A program made the translations under genes and the position numbers. The notes under the pieces were generated by a model. The model was not told the DNA's origin. It did not search any database and saw only the letters and a program-made list of their open reading frames with translations. From Cheilinus undulatus (taxonomy: Eukaryota > Chordata > Actinopteri > Labriformes > Labridae), in NCBI RefSeq assembly GCF_018320785.1, contig NC_054870.1, positions 3,105,199 to 3,169,198 of the forward strand: a stretch of DNA of 64,000 bases, read 5' to 3'. Below, in pieces: positions 41,801-56,800 of this stretch (its first letter is position 1; each line of letters begins with the position of its first letter).

Positions 41801-44800
41801 CAGGTCTTAAACCTGGATTCTGTCATTTTATTTATGTCAGTTAAGTGACAGTTGATGCAAAGGATAACAGCTGCTGTGCATTGATTTGGAACAGTGTAAT
41901 AATTATTTGACTGGAACTACTTATGAGGTTTGAATGGTCCATATATCAGAAGCTAATGGACACCAATGGAATTTCAAGAGCCAATCAGAACCGAGTATTC
42001 ACCAAGACCATGGTATAAAAGTGTGTCTTTGACATGTCATAAGAAATAGAAAAATTGTGGATAGCCTACAGCAAAAGTTATGATGGCAAAAGCCACCGAT
42101 TCTGCAGCAACAAAAGGCAGGAGAAGAGCACTGCAGAAAATGGTTTTAGTTTCTAAATTAATGTGTTTTTTTTTTTTACCAGTTATCTCTCTTTTTGAGC
42201 TTCCTGTTTATGTGTCAGTTGTAGAGCTCTTACACAATGATGATTATATGAGTTGTTGGTATAGTCTGCAGCTGTATTTAGGTCTAAAACTGTTCAATAA
42301 TGAAGGATTCATGAAATTCCCATTAACATTTGGTCAAATTAGTGTAAAACTAACTCATTGATTGAATGCAATTTGATATATGTACACCAATACATTTTAC
42401 AATCTACAGTAATGGAAACAGATAGTATATTTAAATGAACCTGATACCAAATTAGAACCTTAGATTCAAACACATTCACTGTGGTCTGTGTCTGCTTTCC
42501 TTTAACATCCTTTCATTGTACTGATGAACTTGGTTTTCAGAAAAGCCCCTTAAGTCTTATAAAATGTGACATTAAACAGCTGATCACCTCCCTACAGCAA
42601 CATTTTCATTCCACCAGACACTCCAGAAGAGGAGTTTTTTCTATCACCTCTGTAAGGGTTATGTCATATTTAGTCTTAATTCAGACCAACAAACAGAGTC
42701 AGTCTTCAGTCATATCAGGATATTTGACAGCCTGACCTGCAGTTTTCAGGTTAGCATAATTGCTAACATACTAATGCTGCAGAACATCCTAACATCATTG
42801 GCCTTATGGTCAGGTTAAATAGTCTGTGTTTGATCCTGCAGGTTAGCTTAATGTTAGCCTGTAGTCACCTTGATTTAGGCATTGACTCGCTGGGTGTCCT
42901 CCTTGATATAATCTTTGTATTTTCTTGGTGTTCACCTGGGTCTAGCTAGATTTAAACTGTTTAGGTCATATAGTAGCTTGATGTTTGCATTATTTTAGTG
43001 TTTGCTGAATGTACGCCCAGAGTTAGCAGTGTGCTCAGGCAGTAATGAGGTCAGTGTGTCACAGCGCTGCTGCAGGTAACACTAACTCACTGTGACACAG
43101 AGCTGATTAACCTGCCGCTGACCGCTGACGGCACACATAGTACAAAGCAAAAGCACTACAGTACAGAGCACAACTAGTATAGTTTCTAAAGTAAGAATTA
43201 TCTGTTTAAACAGCTCTTTAATCATGAGCTCTTAGTCCAGTTACTTGTTTGAATTGTGTTGTATGTCTTTGATTGTCTTGAAAACACTTGATCACTGAAA
43301 AATATTAATGAAACTTTTTTAAGAGACAGAAAGTGTGTCTTCAGTGAATCCTGTTTTATGGTTAGTTAAAGACTGTCTTGTTAAGACTTAAATGTTAAAG
43401 CTAAATAAAATAAAATCAATAAATCAAGGTGTTGCAGTGTGATTGATGAAGAATTTCTAGACAGTGAATGGATTCAATGAGATTTAAGTCTTCATTAAGC
43501 TTAATCTTGACTTCTGCCATAGCCTGAGATGCAACTTCCTGGAAAAGTCGTACACGTCATGGTAAAATCTAAGCCAAAGCTCTACCTGGGCTGCTCTCTA
43601 GGATGACACTCAGTATGTTTACATTCATGCTTCCATCAAACTTAATTAGGATGCCTAACTGGACTACTGTCTTTGTCCCAGTTTACAAGTAGAAGAGAAG
43701 AATTGCTTTGTTGATACAAGTATTTTCTGCTCTGCTATGCCCCTCTAGGTTACTACTGGACCTAGATTCTGCTGACCATGTTAAAAGTTAGCAAGCAGCC
43801 ACCTTGTTGTATGTTGAGTGGTAAAAATATTAATGATTATACAAATCAGTGCATCTTGTATACTCAGTGTTTTGTTAGTACAAATGAGATGAACTAACTT
43901 ATGGTGCGCTCAGAAGGTCGCCAAAAGAGTAACCTTTAGTGTACTTAGCATTTATGCTGTTTGGCTTCTAGGTCACAGTCTGGCACAGAGACTTTGGAGC
44001 ATATGCAGAATGTCCTGGCTACTTAAGGTCTGATTGTGGTGTAAGAGTACTCAAGAGTAAATCAATCTCCACCCACAATATCTGGGTGTGTTTGTCCAAT
44101 GTTTCAGAAATTGGATTTAGTGCAGCTCCAGTCAGCCGCTCTATCTGGAATTACAGATGGAGTGTTTCATATATCCACTGCAAAGATACATTTCACATTC
44201 ATCTGGGAAACTTTGCACACAAAGAGTTTGAGTAATGGAGGACTTTCCAAAAAATTTGCAGAAGGGAATTGGCCAAAATGGCCAAAGCTGTTAGGGCTGT
44301 TCTGTGCTCTGGTTTTGATTTAAAAAAAAAAGAAACTGACCCAGTTCTGATAAAACTGTCCCTATACTGAGCTATATCTTAGCTAACAGCCACACAGACA
44401 GCAGCCATTGCTATTGCTATCTGCTCACAGTAGAACAAATTCCTGCGCATAGCTACCACCCTCAAACTAAGCTGATTGGTCAGAACCATTTTTGGCTCAC
44501 AATCAATGCAGATGGGAACTTTTTGAGATGATGGCAGATTTGTTGCGGTTTACTCGCTCTTTGCATGAGTTACCCAAGCTGACTGCCAATGATGACTTAA
44601 ATTTAGCTGAAGATGTACATCGCGGCACACAGCAAAGATGTACATTATGTTAAAAACAACAGTTGGAACAAACAAAAATACTGAAGAATAAATGCAGTAT
44701 GGGACGGTTTAGATTCTGTATTGGCTTACCACTTATCGTTGGGTGGGAAGTTGTAAAGCAGCCTAATATCCCACCGGAAATACGTCATACTCTGCCATGC

Positions 44801-47800
44801 ATAGAGCCCATTCCTCTGCTTTGCAAAGTTACCAGCTACTAGTGCTGAGCAGTAAACCCGTGTCATTGTCGTCATCGGTAAAATTTCTGCATTTAGAGCT
44901 GCCAGGGAACTAGCCAAGCATAATCCACTCATGCCGTTGTTCTTAAGGTGCAAAAGTTGCTTGTCTGGGGCTTTAAACACAAGCTGCATGCTGCATTGGA
45001 TCGTCATGGTTTGTTTTTAGCCCAGCGCTGCAGCGACAGATATTGTAACGGCTTAAAAAACTGTGGCAAAGTGTGTTAAAACAAGTGATTTGCTTGTTTT
45101 AAGGTGTTAAACAAAGTCAGAGAAGCAGCTCTACCATTACAGCTGTCAAGGTTCAGTTAAATTGAGAAATGATGGCCTAGTCAGCATTTGCTTGACACAT
45201 CTCAGCAGGACAGAATGGAAACTTAAAACTAAAATTGCAGTCACAAAGAACTGTACACAGAAATAATGAAATAACTTTTCTGAGATCTTAAATGCAGACA
45301 AGAGTTCAGTATGCTGTCACAGACTTATTATAGGAATAGAAGGGGGGTTGTAGCACCTAAATCTGCATTTATATGCGTTATATTTTTTTAAATTTTGTAC
45401 CACTGTGATAAAATTTTCAGACCATATTGCCCAGGCCTATTGGATGCACATGCTTGCATACGTTTTATAAGTCCAGTTTTAGTCGGACTAACAACTATAA
45501 CTCAACCATTTCTGTCTGCATGTAAAAGCATTGTCTTCTGACTTAACAAGGTTGGCATTATGCATCATTTTGAGGCATTGCAAGCAACATTTTTGAGGAG
45601 GTGCACAACCACTATGTGCATAGGCCTCTGTGTAGGGTTGGGTTATCTGGATGTGTCATGTATGCTACAGCATAGCTTTGATGCAGAAACTTAAATCAGG
45701 CTTAGGTTTAAGGGGGTGTTTACACTGTAATTTCTCGTCACTCATATGCTTCTCTCTCCACATCCCTCATCCTCTTTCTCCTCAGCGGTGGGTGGTGGCG
45801 TCTGATCTGCAGCAGGAGGTGTACAGTCACCTGGCGTTATATGTACCCAAAATCTTTTGCCTGGGCCCGAGCCGGGGCAGCAGCAGAGAGGAGCAGAGGG
45901 AAGAGCAGAGGGAGGAGCTGGCTTGTCAGCTACTCCTCCTAGCTCCCCTGGAATGGCTCCTGTTGGGGGAGGATCCAGCTGCTGGTCTTGCCCTCCTTCA
46001 GGAGAAGAACGTGCCATCACCATTGTGTGGACATGTGTTCAAAGTTGGAGAGCCCACCTATTCCTGCAGGTAACTCAAACATAAACACAGCACACAGCGA
46101 CATACACCCACAGAATCAGCTCAGGTTCTAATTACAATGTTTTTGGTGTTTGTGTGTTTAGGGAGTGTGCAGCAGACCCTACTTGTGTTCTGTGCATGCA
46201 GTGTTTCCTGGGCAGCGTTCACAAAGATCATCGATACAGGGTGAGTACACAAAAGACTAATCACAGAATTTTAATTTCTATATGCAATACTACTTAAAAT
46301 CAAACAATATTGATACCTGTTTTGATGCCACAGCAACAAAAATTAGCGCCTAAACACACAGTGCTGGTATATTTATATTTACCTGCACAGAGGAAAGGTT
46401 TCCCAAACAGTAAATACATACCAAAATTACTTTTTTAAAGTAATAAAAGGCAAATAAATCAGATTTTCCTAAGAAATATATAGGACCTGTCTAAATCAAA
46501 TACTTTCAAGGACTTTTCATTAATAAAACAGTAAGAGTGTCTGCAGAGATTCTGTTCTCTGTCTGCAAACAGATTTTTTTTCTTTTTATTGCTGTCAGTG
46601 TTTGTGCAGGGCTGTGAGGCTGTCAGTTATTCCCAGGGCGCAGGAGGAAAAGGAAATTTTCAGGGACCAGGAGACATCGCTGTCGCTCTCTCCTCTGCTC
46701 TCTGTGCAGCAGCGTTGTTCAGTTAATGCCATCGATTTTTACTGAATGGAGTTTACACATCTACTAGCTATATTATGGTGGTTGAGCTCCAAGCCTGCAG
46801 TGATGAGACAGAATCACAGACTGGGAGTTGTTCCTCCACGGTTTATTTACTTAACGGTATACTCCTTATTTTCTTTAAATGTGTGGTTATTGTGCTTCTC
46901 AGATGTCCTAGTGGTTAGGTCACGCTCCACGTGTGTGGGCGGCCTTGGTTCAAGTGTGACCTGTGGCTCTTTCACTTCATTTCATTCCCCATTCTCTCAT
47001 CCACCATCCTTTTTCTCAAATAAATTCAGTGTTTCCCCTCGGATGGAGTTGTAGCAGCAGAGGTGAAGTGCATGTGCCCCATTTTTATCCATAGAAATTG
47101 GCCTCTTTTAATAAAACATTTTATTTACAGACAAGGACAGGGACAGAAAGGGGCAAACAGAGTGAAAACGAACTCTCTGCAGGAGCTGACTGAAGTACGC
47201 TACACTTATTGGCACTCGCGAAAAATGGTCAAGAAATTAATTCCACCTACAGCTTAAAAAACAAAGAATGTGTACTGTCTGTAAATCTGATCCTGACATT
47301 ACTCTTATTAATATAACCAGGGTTTAATTAGTCCAAGCTGTCAGCTGTAGCTGATGTTTTTGGAGCATGATGCCTGATGAGGATCTGAGTGTTTTCTTTC
47401 ATGCTTCATTCAGTGAGAAAACTTTGATTAGAACAGTAAAAAAATGTGTTTGTCAAGGACAGTGCTGAAGTGAATACAATATTATAATTTCTTAAAATGA
47501 ACGCAGCTTCTGTCATTCCGTGCATTACGTGTCAGGTCAGACTGTAGGAGGAATTGGACGCGCATGTTGCACGTACAGGTGGGAGAGAGAGATGACACAC
47601 ACTGCACAGGCAGGTGTTAATGGCCAGGAAATCAGCAGAAATGGTCAGGTGGGATGTTAGCTGTCCGACGCAGGACTCTATCGCTACGTCCTGTCCGTTC
47701 AGTTCAGCTCTGCGTGAACGAGGAAAATGACAACTTTTTTTAACGTCTTGCTGAGCTCCATGTGTGCGTGTGCCGAGGGCGCATTCTCCCGCTTACTTCT

Positions 47801-50800
47801 GTGTAAACGCTTTTGCGCCGCGAGTATCTGAAGCTGTCACTTCTCCCTCCCGCTTTCTTTTGCAAAGAGAAGACTCGCCTTACTCGAATTCTGACCAATC
47901 CAACCGACAAATGCAACACGGTATGCATCCAGCAGCGGTGCGCCGCTGCTGTATGCATACAGGGGAAACACTGAAATTAAAAAAGCCCCCCAAAAAAATC
48001 TTTAAAAACCTAACAGTGTTCCCCTCAAAAAAGGTGCCAACCCCTGCCAGTCTAGTCTGTGTTGGTAAGAACTCCAGCATGTTCTGAACAGTGAAGCTGC
48101 AGTGGCTGCTTGTGACGCTGGTAGCTGAACCTACTTGCGGTAAAGATGTTGCATTTCTCTGCACTTTGTACTGGTACATAAGTCGTCCTGGTGAATAAGC
48201 TTTAGCCAGCTTCTTAGAAGAAAAAATATCCATTAAAAATGTGGGTTATATAGCATACCATTAGTTTTTAAAGATCCCTGTTTCCATGAATAAAATGTCT
48301 CTTCCAGGTACGCTGGCCACAAATCAAACCAAGCATATCAGAAGTACTACAAATCAAAATCTATCTATGTAAATCTTAACAATGCATCTTATCAAAACAT
48401 TTCTGTATCTTTGGTTTTACACTTTCCTTTCCACTTTTCAGGCTTTTCTAACAAAAATATGTGCCCCATGAAAATGTGTGCTGAAAAAACCTGTTCTCAG
48501 ATTTTCCCCTCATTATGTCATGTGGGCAGTTGGCCCTGTCCCCAGGTTCAGTTGGAAGAAAGTTCCACCCTCCTCTCCTGATCAGGAGAGCCAACTCCAT
48601 TAAGCCACATCCATTTCCTGAGAGAGGTGGAGTCAGGAGCCAAACAGCTCATTAACATTTAAAGCCACAGACACAGAAACGGCTCGTTCTGAGCAGGGCT
48701 GAAACAGAGGGTTTTTTAGATGTGCAAAGATCCACTACTGGAGTGATTTTTCAGCAACAAACTTTACAAGCACTTTTTTGGGACTTCTGAGACCAATTTA
48801 AACTTGTCTAAAAGGGTAAAATATGTGACCTTTAAATAACAGTACTTGACTCCTCTTGCACAAAGATCAGCTCTTTGTGACTTCTGGTAAAGGGCCACAG
48901 AGATTTCATGTACATAACTCTAGCTAGGCAAAGGATAATTTTGTTTAGTTTGTATTTTCAGAAATATATTTCAAAGCAACCCTGATTTTGTAGATTTGAT
49001 TGACTATACATTTTACATTCTGAACTATGACTATGAAGTTTCAGGGTCTGCCGGCCTGCAGTTCAAACGTTCTTTGTTTAGCAGCCCTCTGGAGTTGCAC
49101 AAAGGTTAATTTCCTTTTGAACCGTGGTTTGATTCTGATTCAGTCCTCTCTATGGTTGGAAGTGATAATATGGACAAGGTAAAACCAGCTCTTTGCAGAA
49201 AGTAATTCAGCAGCTCAAAGGGCAAGCTGTCAGCTACACAAAGACCTGCTGAGACCAGAACACTTCACCTGAGAGCCTGTCTGCTGCATGTGACACTAAA
49301 ACGCACATAGGCACAGACATGCACTGTATAGTTTTCTCTTCTAAAGCAGCTAACCAGTCAGACTATCAGCCTTGGTTAAATGTGTTTTAAAGAATCCTGA
49401 TGTTGGTGTCTGTTGTTGCCTCAATGAGTAGAGGCAAAGAACAACTTGCCAAAAGTCTGCTAGTTCATTTTACACAGTTAAATTACACTTTTCACATAGT
49501 TAACAGCAACATGGCTGGTGTTTTAGCCCTCGTTGCACTCAAAACCTCTGTTTTAGAATAATTCTCACTGGTGTTCATTGTTGCCATGTTCTGAAAGTGG
49601 ACTTCTGCTTTCCTCGGTAGTCAACGGTTCTAAATATTTCTGTGTGATTAGTAGTTTCAGTCTTTCAAAATCAATATCACAGTGATATCATCAAACAATG
49701 TAAAGGCATCCTGGTCGAGCATTTTGCCAGCTGCAGATCTGACACTTTACCCTTTAAAAGACAAGTCGGATCTGTTTCTCTTCCGATATTTCTGTAGACA
49801 AAGCTTGTATGTTGGGTTCTGTCCCAGTGATACTCACCGTGGCTTTTTGTGATTATTTGTGGCTCTTTTATGTCTAAATTTAAAATATGATTCCCCTAGA
49901 AAATGTTAAAAAAGGGAAACTTTGATCTCAGAAATTATCCATTGCGAGTCACATTAATCAGTTTGTTTCACACACTTATACAGTTGGCCTTAATTGCCAA
50001 CCTTAATTTCTTTGTCTGTATATTTCCATTGGCCTTATTTGCAATTTGTTGCCCTTTTTCAATTTTGTGCCACTTTGAATCAACTTTTACCACTTCTTTT
50101 GCTGCTTCTTTTTGCAACTTTTATCCTTTTTTTGCCCGTTTTCACCAGGTTTTACCTCATCTAACCTGCTTATTGGTATTTTGCCATTTTTTCCCCTTTC
50201 TTGCCATTTTTTGCATATCTACGATGCCTTTTGCCATTAAATGCCACTTTTTCCAATTTTTGCCACTCTTTGCTGCTTTTTGCCAATTGATTCCCACCTT
50301 TTTGGTGCTTTTTGCCAGTTTAAGTCACTTTTCATTCATTTTGACCACTTTTTGCCCTTTTTTGGCCATATCTACTCATTTTTTGTCACTTCTCAACCAT
50401 TTTTGCTCCTTTTCTCTCAGTTTTTGTCACTTTCCTCCCAGATTTTGACCATTATTGCCACCTTGAGCATATTCTAAGTTCCACTCTATCCCATTTTTGC
50501 CACTTTTCACCACTTAGGTTGTGGTTCTTGCAAAGGTATTTTTCAACAGTTTGGCTCTTTGGTTAAGCAGGGTTGAGTAACACTGCTCTTTCCCTTCATG
50601 AGTTTAATGGGCAGTGAGGGAAACGTTGATACAGGTAATGACCGAGTGTGATGCTGTTCCAAAAGTTGAACTGTTTCCAGCTGAGAGTACTTTGAGTTTG
50701 GTGACAAAGCAGCTGATGTTGAGGGTGTTTTTGGTGCTTAGGGTGTGTATGAATTAGTGATGACAGGAAAATTAATATAATTCTCCTTATGAAGTACCAA

Positions 50801-53800
50801 ATGAAAAATACCAAAAAAAAAACAACATAATGTTTTTAGGCCCCAGGAAACATTGCTGTATATCTGCTTTGCTCTCTTTTAGTCTTTAAAAGAAACTATC
50901 ATGAACATCCCACTCAATGAGATGATAAAGGGACTTAGTAAAACTTAATTGCTGATCTGGGAATTAGAGAGGATGTGACAGAGGGAGGAGCAGAGACACA
51001 GCCGGCAGGAGGGGATGGGACTTCAGCAGCAAACAAACAAATGCTGCACAATTCTGCTGGTTTGTGTGGATGTGTTTTAAAGGTTTTTAGAGAATAACCA
51101 CTGCTTTGTTTGTCACTACCAGTGCTCACTCTCTATACTCGTGCACCCACCACTGTGCCCCATCTCTCTCTCTGTGCAACAGCTTCAGATATATAAGATT
51201 GTGTGTCTGTTGTTTTGTTCTGTACCACTCAACTTAAAAATAAAACATATTGTATTATTATTTAAAGCAGGTGGTACTGAAAATGACTGAAGCACCCACA
51301 TTTTGACAACTTAATTATGTTTTTTTTGCAGATGACAACATCAGGAGGTGGAGGTTTCTGTGACTGTGGAGATGCTGAAGCCTGGAAGAAAGGTCCTTAC
51401 TGCCACAAACACACACCCACAGACAGCAGCAGGAACTCTCAGGAGGTGAGACATCCCTCTGCAGACCTGTCTCTCTTTACTCATGTCTGTCTGCCTGTCT
51501 CTTTCTCCAGCTCTTCCAGTTTTCACTGTATTAACTGCATACGGTTTGTCTCTTCAGGAGCCTATAGCTCAGCTGCCTGCTGACATGGTTGCCCGTGGTT
51601 ACAGCATCTTTTCCATTATCCTCAAGTATGCTGTAGACATGTTGACCTGGGAACAGGAGGAGCAGCTACCTGATGGACTAGCTCCACCGTACGTATGCAC
51701 ATGACACAAAAACCACACACACAGACACACACCGCCATGGTTATCCATGTTTGTGATGAATCCAGTGACTGTAATGACTTCAGCAGAAGCAGCCAAGAAT
51801 CCAGGTAGCTGTCCACAAGAAATGTCACCATGTTCTTTGATTCTTTATGTGACCCATGTGACGAGCTCTACATTTGTAGCTCTTCCCTTGTTCAGAGTTT
51901 GAAGTTCACACATGTTAATGTTTTCTGTGACAGTGGAGTAGCAAGGGCGAAACACTGATCTTATGGGTGGAAAGCTTACAGGTGGCTTTTACATGATAAT
52001 GCTTGCAACTTTGGCTAGTTTTAGTAATATATGAGGTAGAAGACAAATAAAACACCTCCTTTAGTTGTTCTGTCTGCAAAATTAAGAACACAATAAGTAA
52101 TCTAAACCTTTGCAGCTCCTCAAATAAACTTTAGTATCATAGTCTTGGGTCTGTGAAGCTTTGAGAACAGCAGAGTATTTTTAACATTAACTTTAAAAAT
52201 AGTGAAGTTTCTGTTTACGTAATCTTACAGTACATCATGACCTCTCTATCACGAGCAGTGCTCTTTAAAGGAACCTGCTCACATTCCACTAATGCCCAGT
52301 TTTTTCTGACTCCAGAGCCCTAGAAAAGAGGACACGGCTTAAAAATGTTGACTGAAACAATTATTCCTTTATTACAAAATTCATTGCAGTCCCACAGTGG
52401 CTTGCAAAAGTATCCATATCCCTTGAGCTTTTCCACATTTCTTCACATTGCAACCACAAACGTAACTTTATTTAATTTGGATTTCATGTGATAGATCAAC
52501 ATAAAGTGGCGCATAATTATGAAGTGGAAGGAAAATTGAACATGGCTTTGCACATCTAGAGACTGAAATTTTTGCCGATTCCTCTTTGGAAAGTAGCTCA
52601 AGCTCAGTCAGATTCGATTGAGAGTATCTGTGAACAGCAGTTCTCAAGTCTGGCCACAGATTCTCAATGGGGTTCAGGTCTGGACTTTGACTGAGCCATT
52701 CTAACACATGACTATGCTTCAGTCTAAACTGTTCCATTGTAGCTCTGGCTGTATGTTTAGGCTCGTTGTCCTGCTGGAAGGTAAGCCTCCGCCCCAGTCT
52801 CAAGTCTTTTGCAGATTTTAACAGGTTTTCCTCCATCTTGCCATCAACTCTGACCAGCTTTCCTGTCCCGGCTGAATAAAAGCATCCCCTCAGCGTGATG
52901 CTGCCACCCCCATGTTTCACGGTGGAATGGTGTGTTCAGGGTGATGTGAGTGTTAGTTTTCCGCCTTGCGTTTAGGCCAAAAAGTTCAGTTTTTTTCTCA
53001 TCTGACCAGAGAACCTTCTTCCACATGTTTGGTGTGTCCTCCACATCGCTTTTGGGAAACCGCAAACGAGACTCCTTATGGCTTTATTCAACAGTGACTT
53101 TCTTCTTGCTTCTCCTCCATAACAGCTAGATTTGTGGAGTGCACGCCTAATAGTTGTCCTGTGGACAGGCTCTCCCACCTGAGCTGTGGATCTCTGCAGC
53201 TCCTCCAGAGTTCCCATGGCCCTCTTTGTTGCTTCTCTAATCAATGCTCTCCTTGCCCAGCCTGTAAGTTTAGGTGGACGGCCATTTCTCAGTAGGTTTG
53301 TAGTTGTGCCATGCTCTTTCCATTTTCAGATGATGGATTGAATAGAGCTTTGTGACATGTTCAAAGCTTGTAATATTTTTTTTTAATAACCTAACCCTGC
53401 TTTAAACTTCTCCACAACTTTTATCCCTGACCTGTCTGGTGTGTTCCTTGGTCTTTATGGTGCTGTTTGTTCACTGATGTTCTCTAACATACATCTGAGG
53501 CCCTCACGGAACAGCTGTATTTAGACTGAGATTAAATCACACACAGGTGGACTCTATTTACTCATTAGGGGACTTTTGAAGGCAATTGGTTGCACTGGAT
53601 TTTATCCATGAGTGTTAGACTCCAGGGGGCTGAATACTGAATGCACCACGCTTTTCAGATTTTTATTTGTAAAATTTTTGAAAGCCATGTATAATTTTCC
53701 TTTGTGTTTGTCTTTCACACAAAATCCCAATAAATATATATTTACTTTTGTGGTTGTAATGTGAAGAAATGTGTAAAAGTTCAAGGGGTGTAAATGCTTT

Positions 53801-56800
53801 TGCAAGCCACTGTATTCTAAAAGTTCTTATGTTCCTATTCAGCCAGGTCATGGTTTGCTTGATCCAAAAGAGGAAACTTTACTTGATTTAGGTTCTTGAT
53901 TCTCTTTAAGAACCTAAACTAAACCCCTTTTGGAACAAACTTTGCATCTACCTTTTGTAATTTTCAGTTTTAAAGATAAGATAAGACAAGGAATTATTAA
54001 ACCTGCAGATATAGAGATCATTCAGACCACATAACAGTGCATCATGTCACAACATCCTGTTCTTTGCTTATCATTTGCCTGCAATATAATGATGATTACT
54101 GAAATGCTGGTACTTTTTGTGTGTGTTTTTAGGGAGAAGGAAGACACCTTTTACTGCATGTTGTTTAATGATGAAGTCCACACCTATGAACAGGTGATCT
54201 ATACTCTGCAGAAAGCTGTAAACTGCAGCCAGAAAGAAGCTGTCAGCTTTGCCACCACTGTGGACCGAGACGTCAGTACCTTCTCCGTATACCTGTATAC
54301 ATCTCAAAAATGTTTAGACTGTAAACACTTGGTATCATCATGCAAAACTCCGTAAATACATAACAATAAGTTCTGTCATTATAGGTAGAGATGCCTGGGT
54401 TAATTGTGACTTGATCATTATCTGCTGATTTTCATTAAACATATTATCCGTAACACTATGGATCAGTTTAAACTGAACTGCAGCCCTCAGAAGAATAGCT
54501 CCTTTAACTCATCTGCTGTTGTGAGTCAAGGCCTTTGCACACTGAGTCCATTTTTTTGTCCAAATTTTTGTCACGTTAAAATGCAACTCAATCTCATGTT
54601 CTAATAATGTTTTCTCACTGACGCCAAAATTTTCGTCCGTCATTAACTTTTTTGGAACAGGTTTCGATTTTATGCAAATTTTTGCATCAGTCCACGTCAT
54701 TTAAATGGGTGACTGATTCAGATCAGCTTGGCTACCTCCTTCTCATTCGCTCAGTTGACCCCACCTGACCCCTCTCCTCTGGTGCCAAAACCTCACTTTA
54801 AACACAGTGGTTTGCCCAGGTATTATGTGGATATCAGCCATGGAAATATATCAGTTAAGGGGACGTTTGTTCTCACAGCCACCTAGCAGATACTGGATTT
54901 AAAGTTGCTCTCCATCTTGACACAGCTGTGATGTATGAGCTGGTGCTATATGAACATCTCTGTCAGGATGGATCAGGTGTGATTTTCAATGCCTGACAGA
55001 GCCTTCACTGCTTATTTTGGTCCCAATTTCCCACATTCTACGAATTTTTGCAGTGAGTACGAATAGAACACAACTGACTCAGTGTGCAAGGTTTGAGTGA
55101 AAACATAATTAGAACAACATGAGATCAATTTTCTTATTTTTTATTGTGTGAAAATCTGACTCAGAGTGCAACGGCCTTCAATCATCCACTTGAAGCAGTG
55201 GTGGTAAAATCCCCAGCAGGATAAAGGAAAAACCTAACGGGGTGACAAGACTCTATAAGACTATAAACCTTGTTTAGTAAAAGTTTAGGGCTGTCAAGAG
55301 ATACAATTTTTTTAATCGTGATTAATCTCACAACTTTTATAGTTAACTTGAGATTAATCACAAATTAGTTGTGCCATTTTTATCTTTTCTAAATATACCA
55401 TACATGAATATTTCTCAAGATTTAAATACTCTAATCAACACAGGAGTGGACAAAAATGCTTTTTTTTTATGCAAATGTTTGTTCATGGCAACAACCCAAA
55501 ACAACGACAGATAATGTCCCAAAAATTCTCTAGACTAAGCTCAAAGACGCTGAACACTCAAAAAATGTGCTGAGAGCATAACATGGTAAACTCAAGCCCA
55601 ACAATAACAACGGATGGAGATACTGACCTTAATGTAAAATTATTTTCTAATACTATAATGTAGTGTTCAGTTTCAGACTTCCAGAAGTTAACTCCTCTGT
55701 TGTTCTCAGCAGCTCAGCATAAAACAGATCTCATCACACATGTACATAAAAAATCTGGGCAGTTAAGTTTAAATCACTTAAAGATCATCCCTGGATCCTT
55801 CACACTTAAAGCAAAGAATTTCAACCTCACATGATACAAAAAGCGATAATGAATACAGTTAGAGAAATACACTACAGATCACTGGGAGAAGTCAAGTCTC
55901 CAGTGAGAGCATACATGAAGACGAGAGAGTCTTTTAGTATTTTATTTACAGTAAGCTCTCTGTGTTGCCAGTGTGCTTGGCCAGCATGTGGTACGGGGTA
56001 TTTAACCCTTTACCTACGGAGCCAGCACCAGCACTGTGTTTTATATGTCTGGAGTATTATTACTATAACTCTGTCAAAGTTTGTTCGATTAGAAAAATTC
56101 CAATGGTGTTGGAAAACTGAGAATTGTGGGCATGTGCACATATATGGTTCATTACGGTACTCACAAATATATAACGTGGGCATTCATAAAAAACACCGGA
56201 AGTTTGGAGAGACAGCTACACGGATTCTCCACGCTGTAACTCCTTGAAAGTTTGGTCAATTTAAATAATTTCAATGCTGACAGAGAGCTGAGAATCTGTG
56301 CTTTCCGGCAATATATGATGTGTGGTATATATATTACAGTAATGTTGAACAGCACTGCGGAAACCGCAGCTTTGGCAGAAGACAAGTGAGAAAGGAGAGT
56401 GAAGAAAGAGTAAAAGGAGAGCGAGCGAGAGTGGTGTTTTGTTTACAAACAAAAGCGTTAGTTAGTGGCATTTGTGTGTGTCCGTGTTTTATTACACACA
56501 TTTATAATGTCGGGAAGACCATCAAGAACAGTAAAACAGCCGCTACGGTTCTTAGAGGAGGACAGCGATTTGGAGGAGGGTTAGGGTACTGAACTGAGGT
56601 ATGTGAAGAGCATATGTGGTTTTCTTTTGCACACCCAGAGTCCTAGATTAAAAAAATGACTGGTGATTGTTCTAAACATGTATAGGTTCACATTTCAAAT
56701 GTCAAATCAAAACTTCATGAGCAATAACAAAATTTCTTCCCATAAAAGCCATGAAAAACAAATCAGTTTTTCTTGTTTTTCTTTTTTTAAACTGCTGACA

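Larger units (their letters stand above)
38843..45785. other. ubr2 intron 1, remainder
   Basis: A 6.9-kb first intron. Besides the elements at 40271-41122, TATACCATGGTC (about 40670) and GACCATGGTATA (about 42006) form a distant inverted pair that may bound a larger element. No exon or RNA gene is seen in 42020-45785. Confidence 0.45.
46241..51331. other. ubr2 intron 3, remainder
   Basis: Outside the listed SINE, dispersed repeat and hAT-like element, 46600-48130 is moderately GC-rich and may be an older transposon (CAGTGTTTCCCCTC near 47028). No exon or structured RNA is seen. Confidence 0.4.

Noticed and set aside
45742..46023. 93-codon minus-strand frame opposite ubr2 exon 2
   Set aside because: Shadow of a GC-rich exon.
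47764..48087. 107-codon + frame in ubr2 intron 3
   Set aside because: Composition is not coding-like, no homology recognised, and it lies in repeat-like sequence.
49903..50448. 181-codon + frame
   Set aside because: Low-complexity Phe/Leu/Pro translation of the T-rich interior of a hAT-like element; no domain.
52468..53244. Minus-strand frames as host genes
   Set aside because: Overlapping broken frames of a Tc1 transposase inside inverted ends.
55831..56247. 138-codon + frame
   Set aside because: Crosses the border of the nested piggyBac-like element; not conserved-looking.
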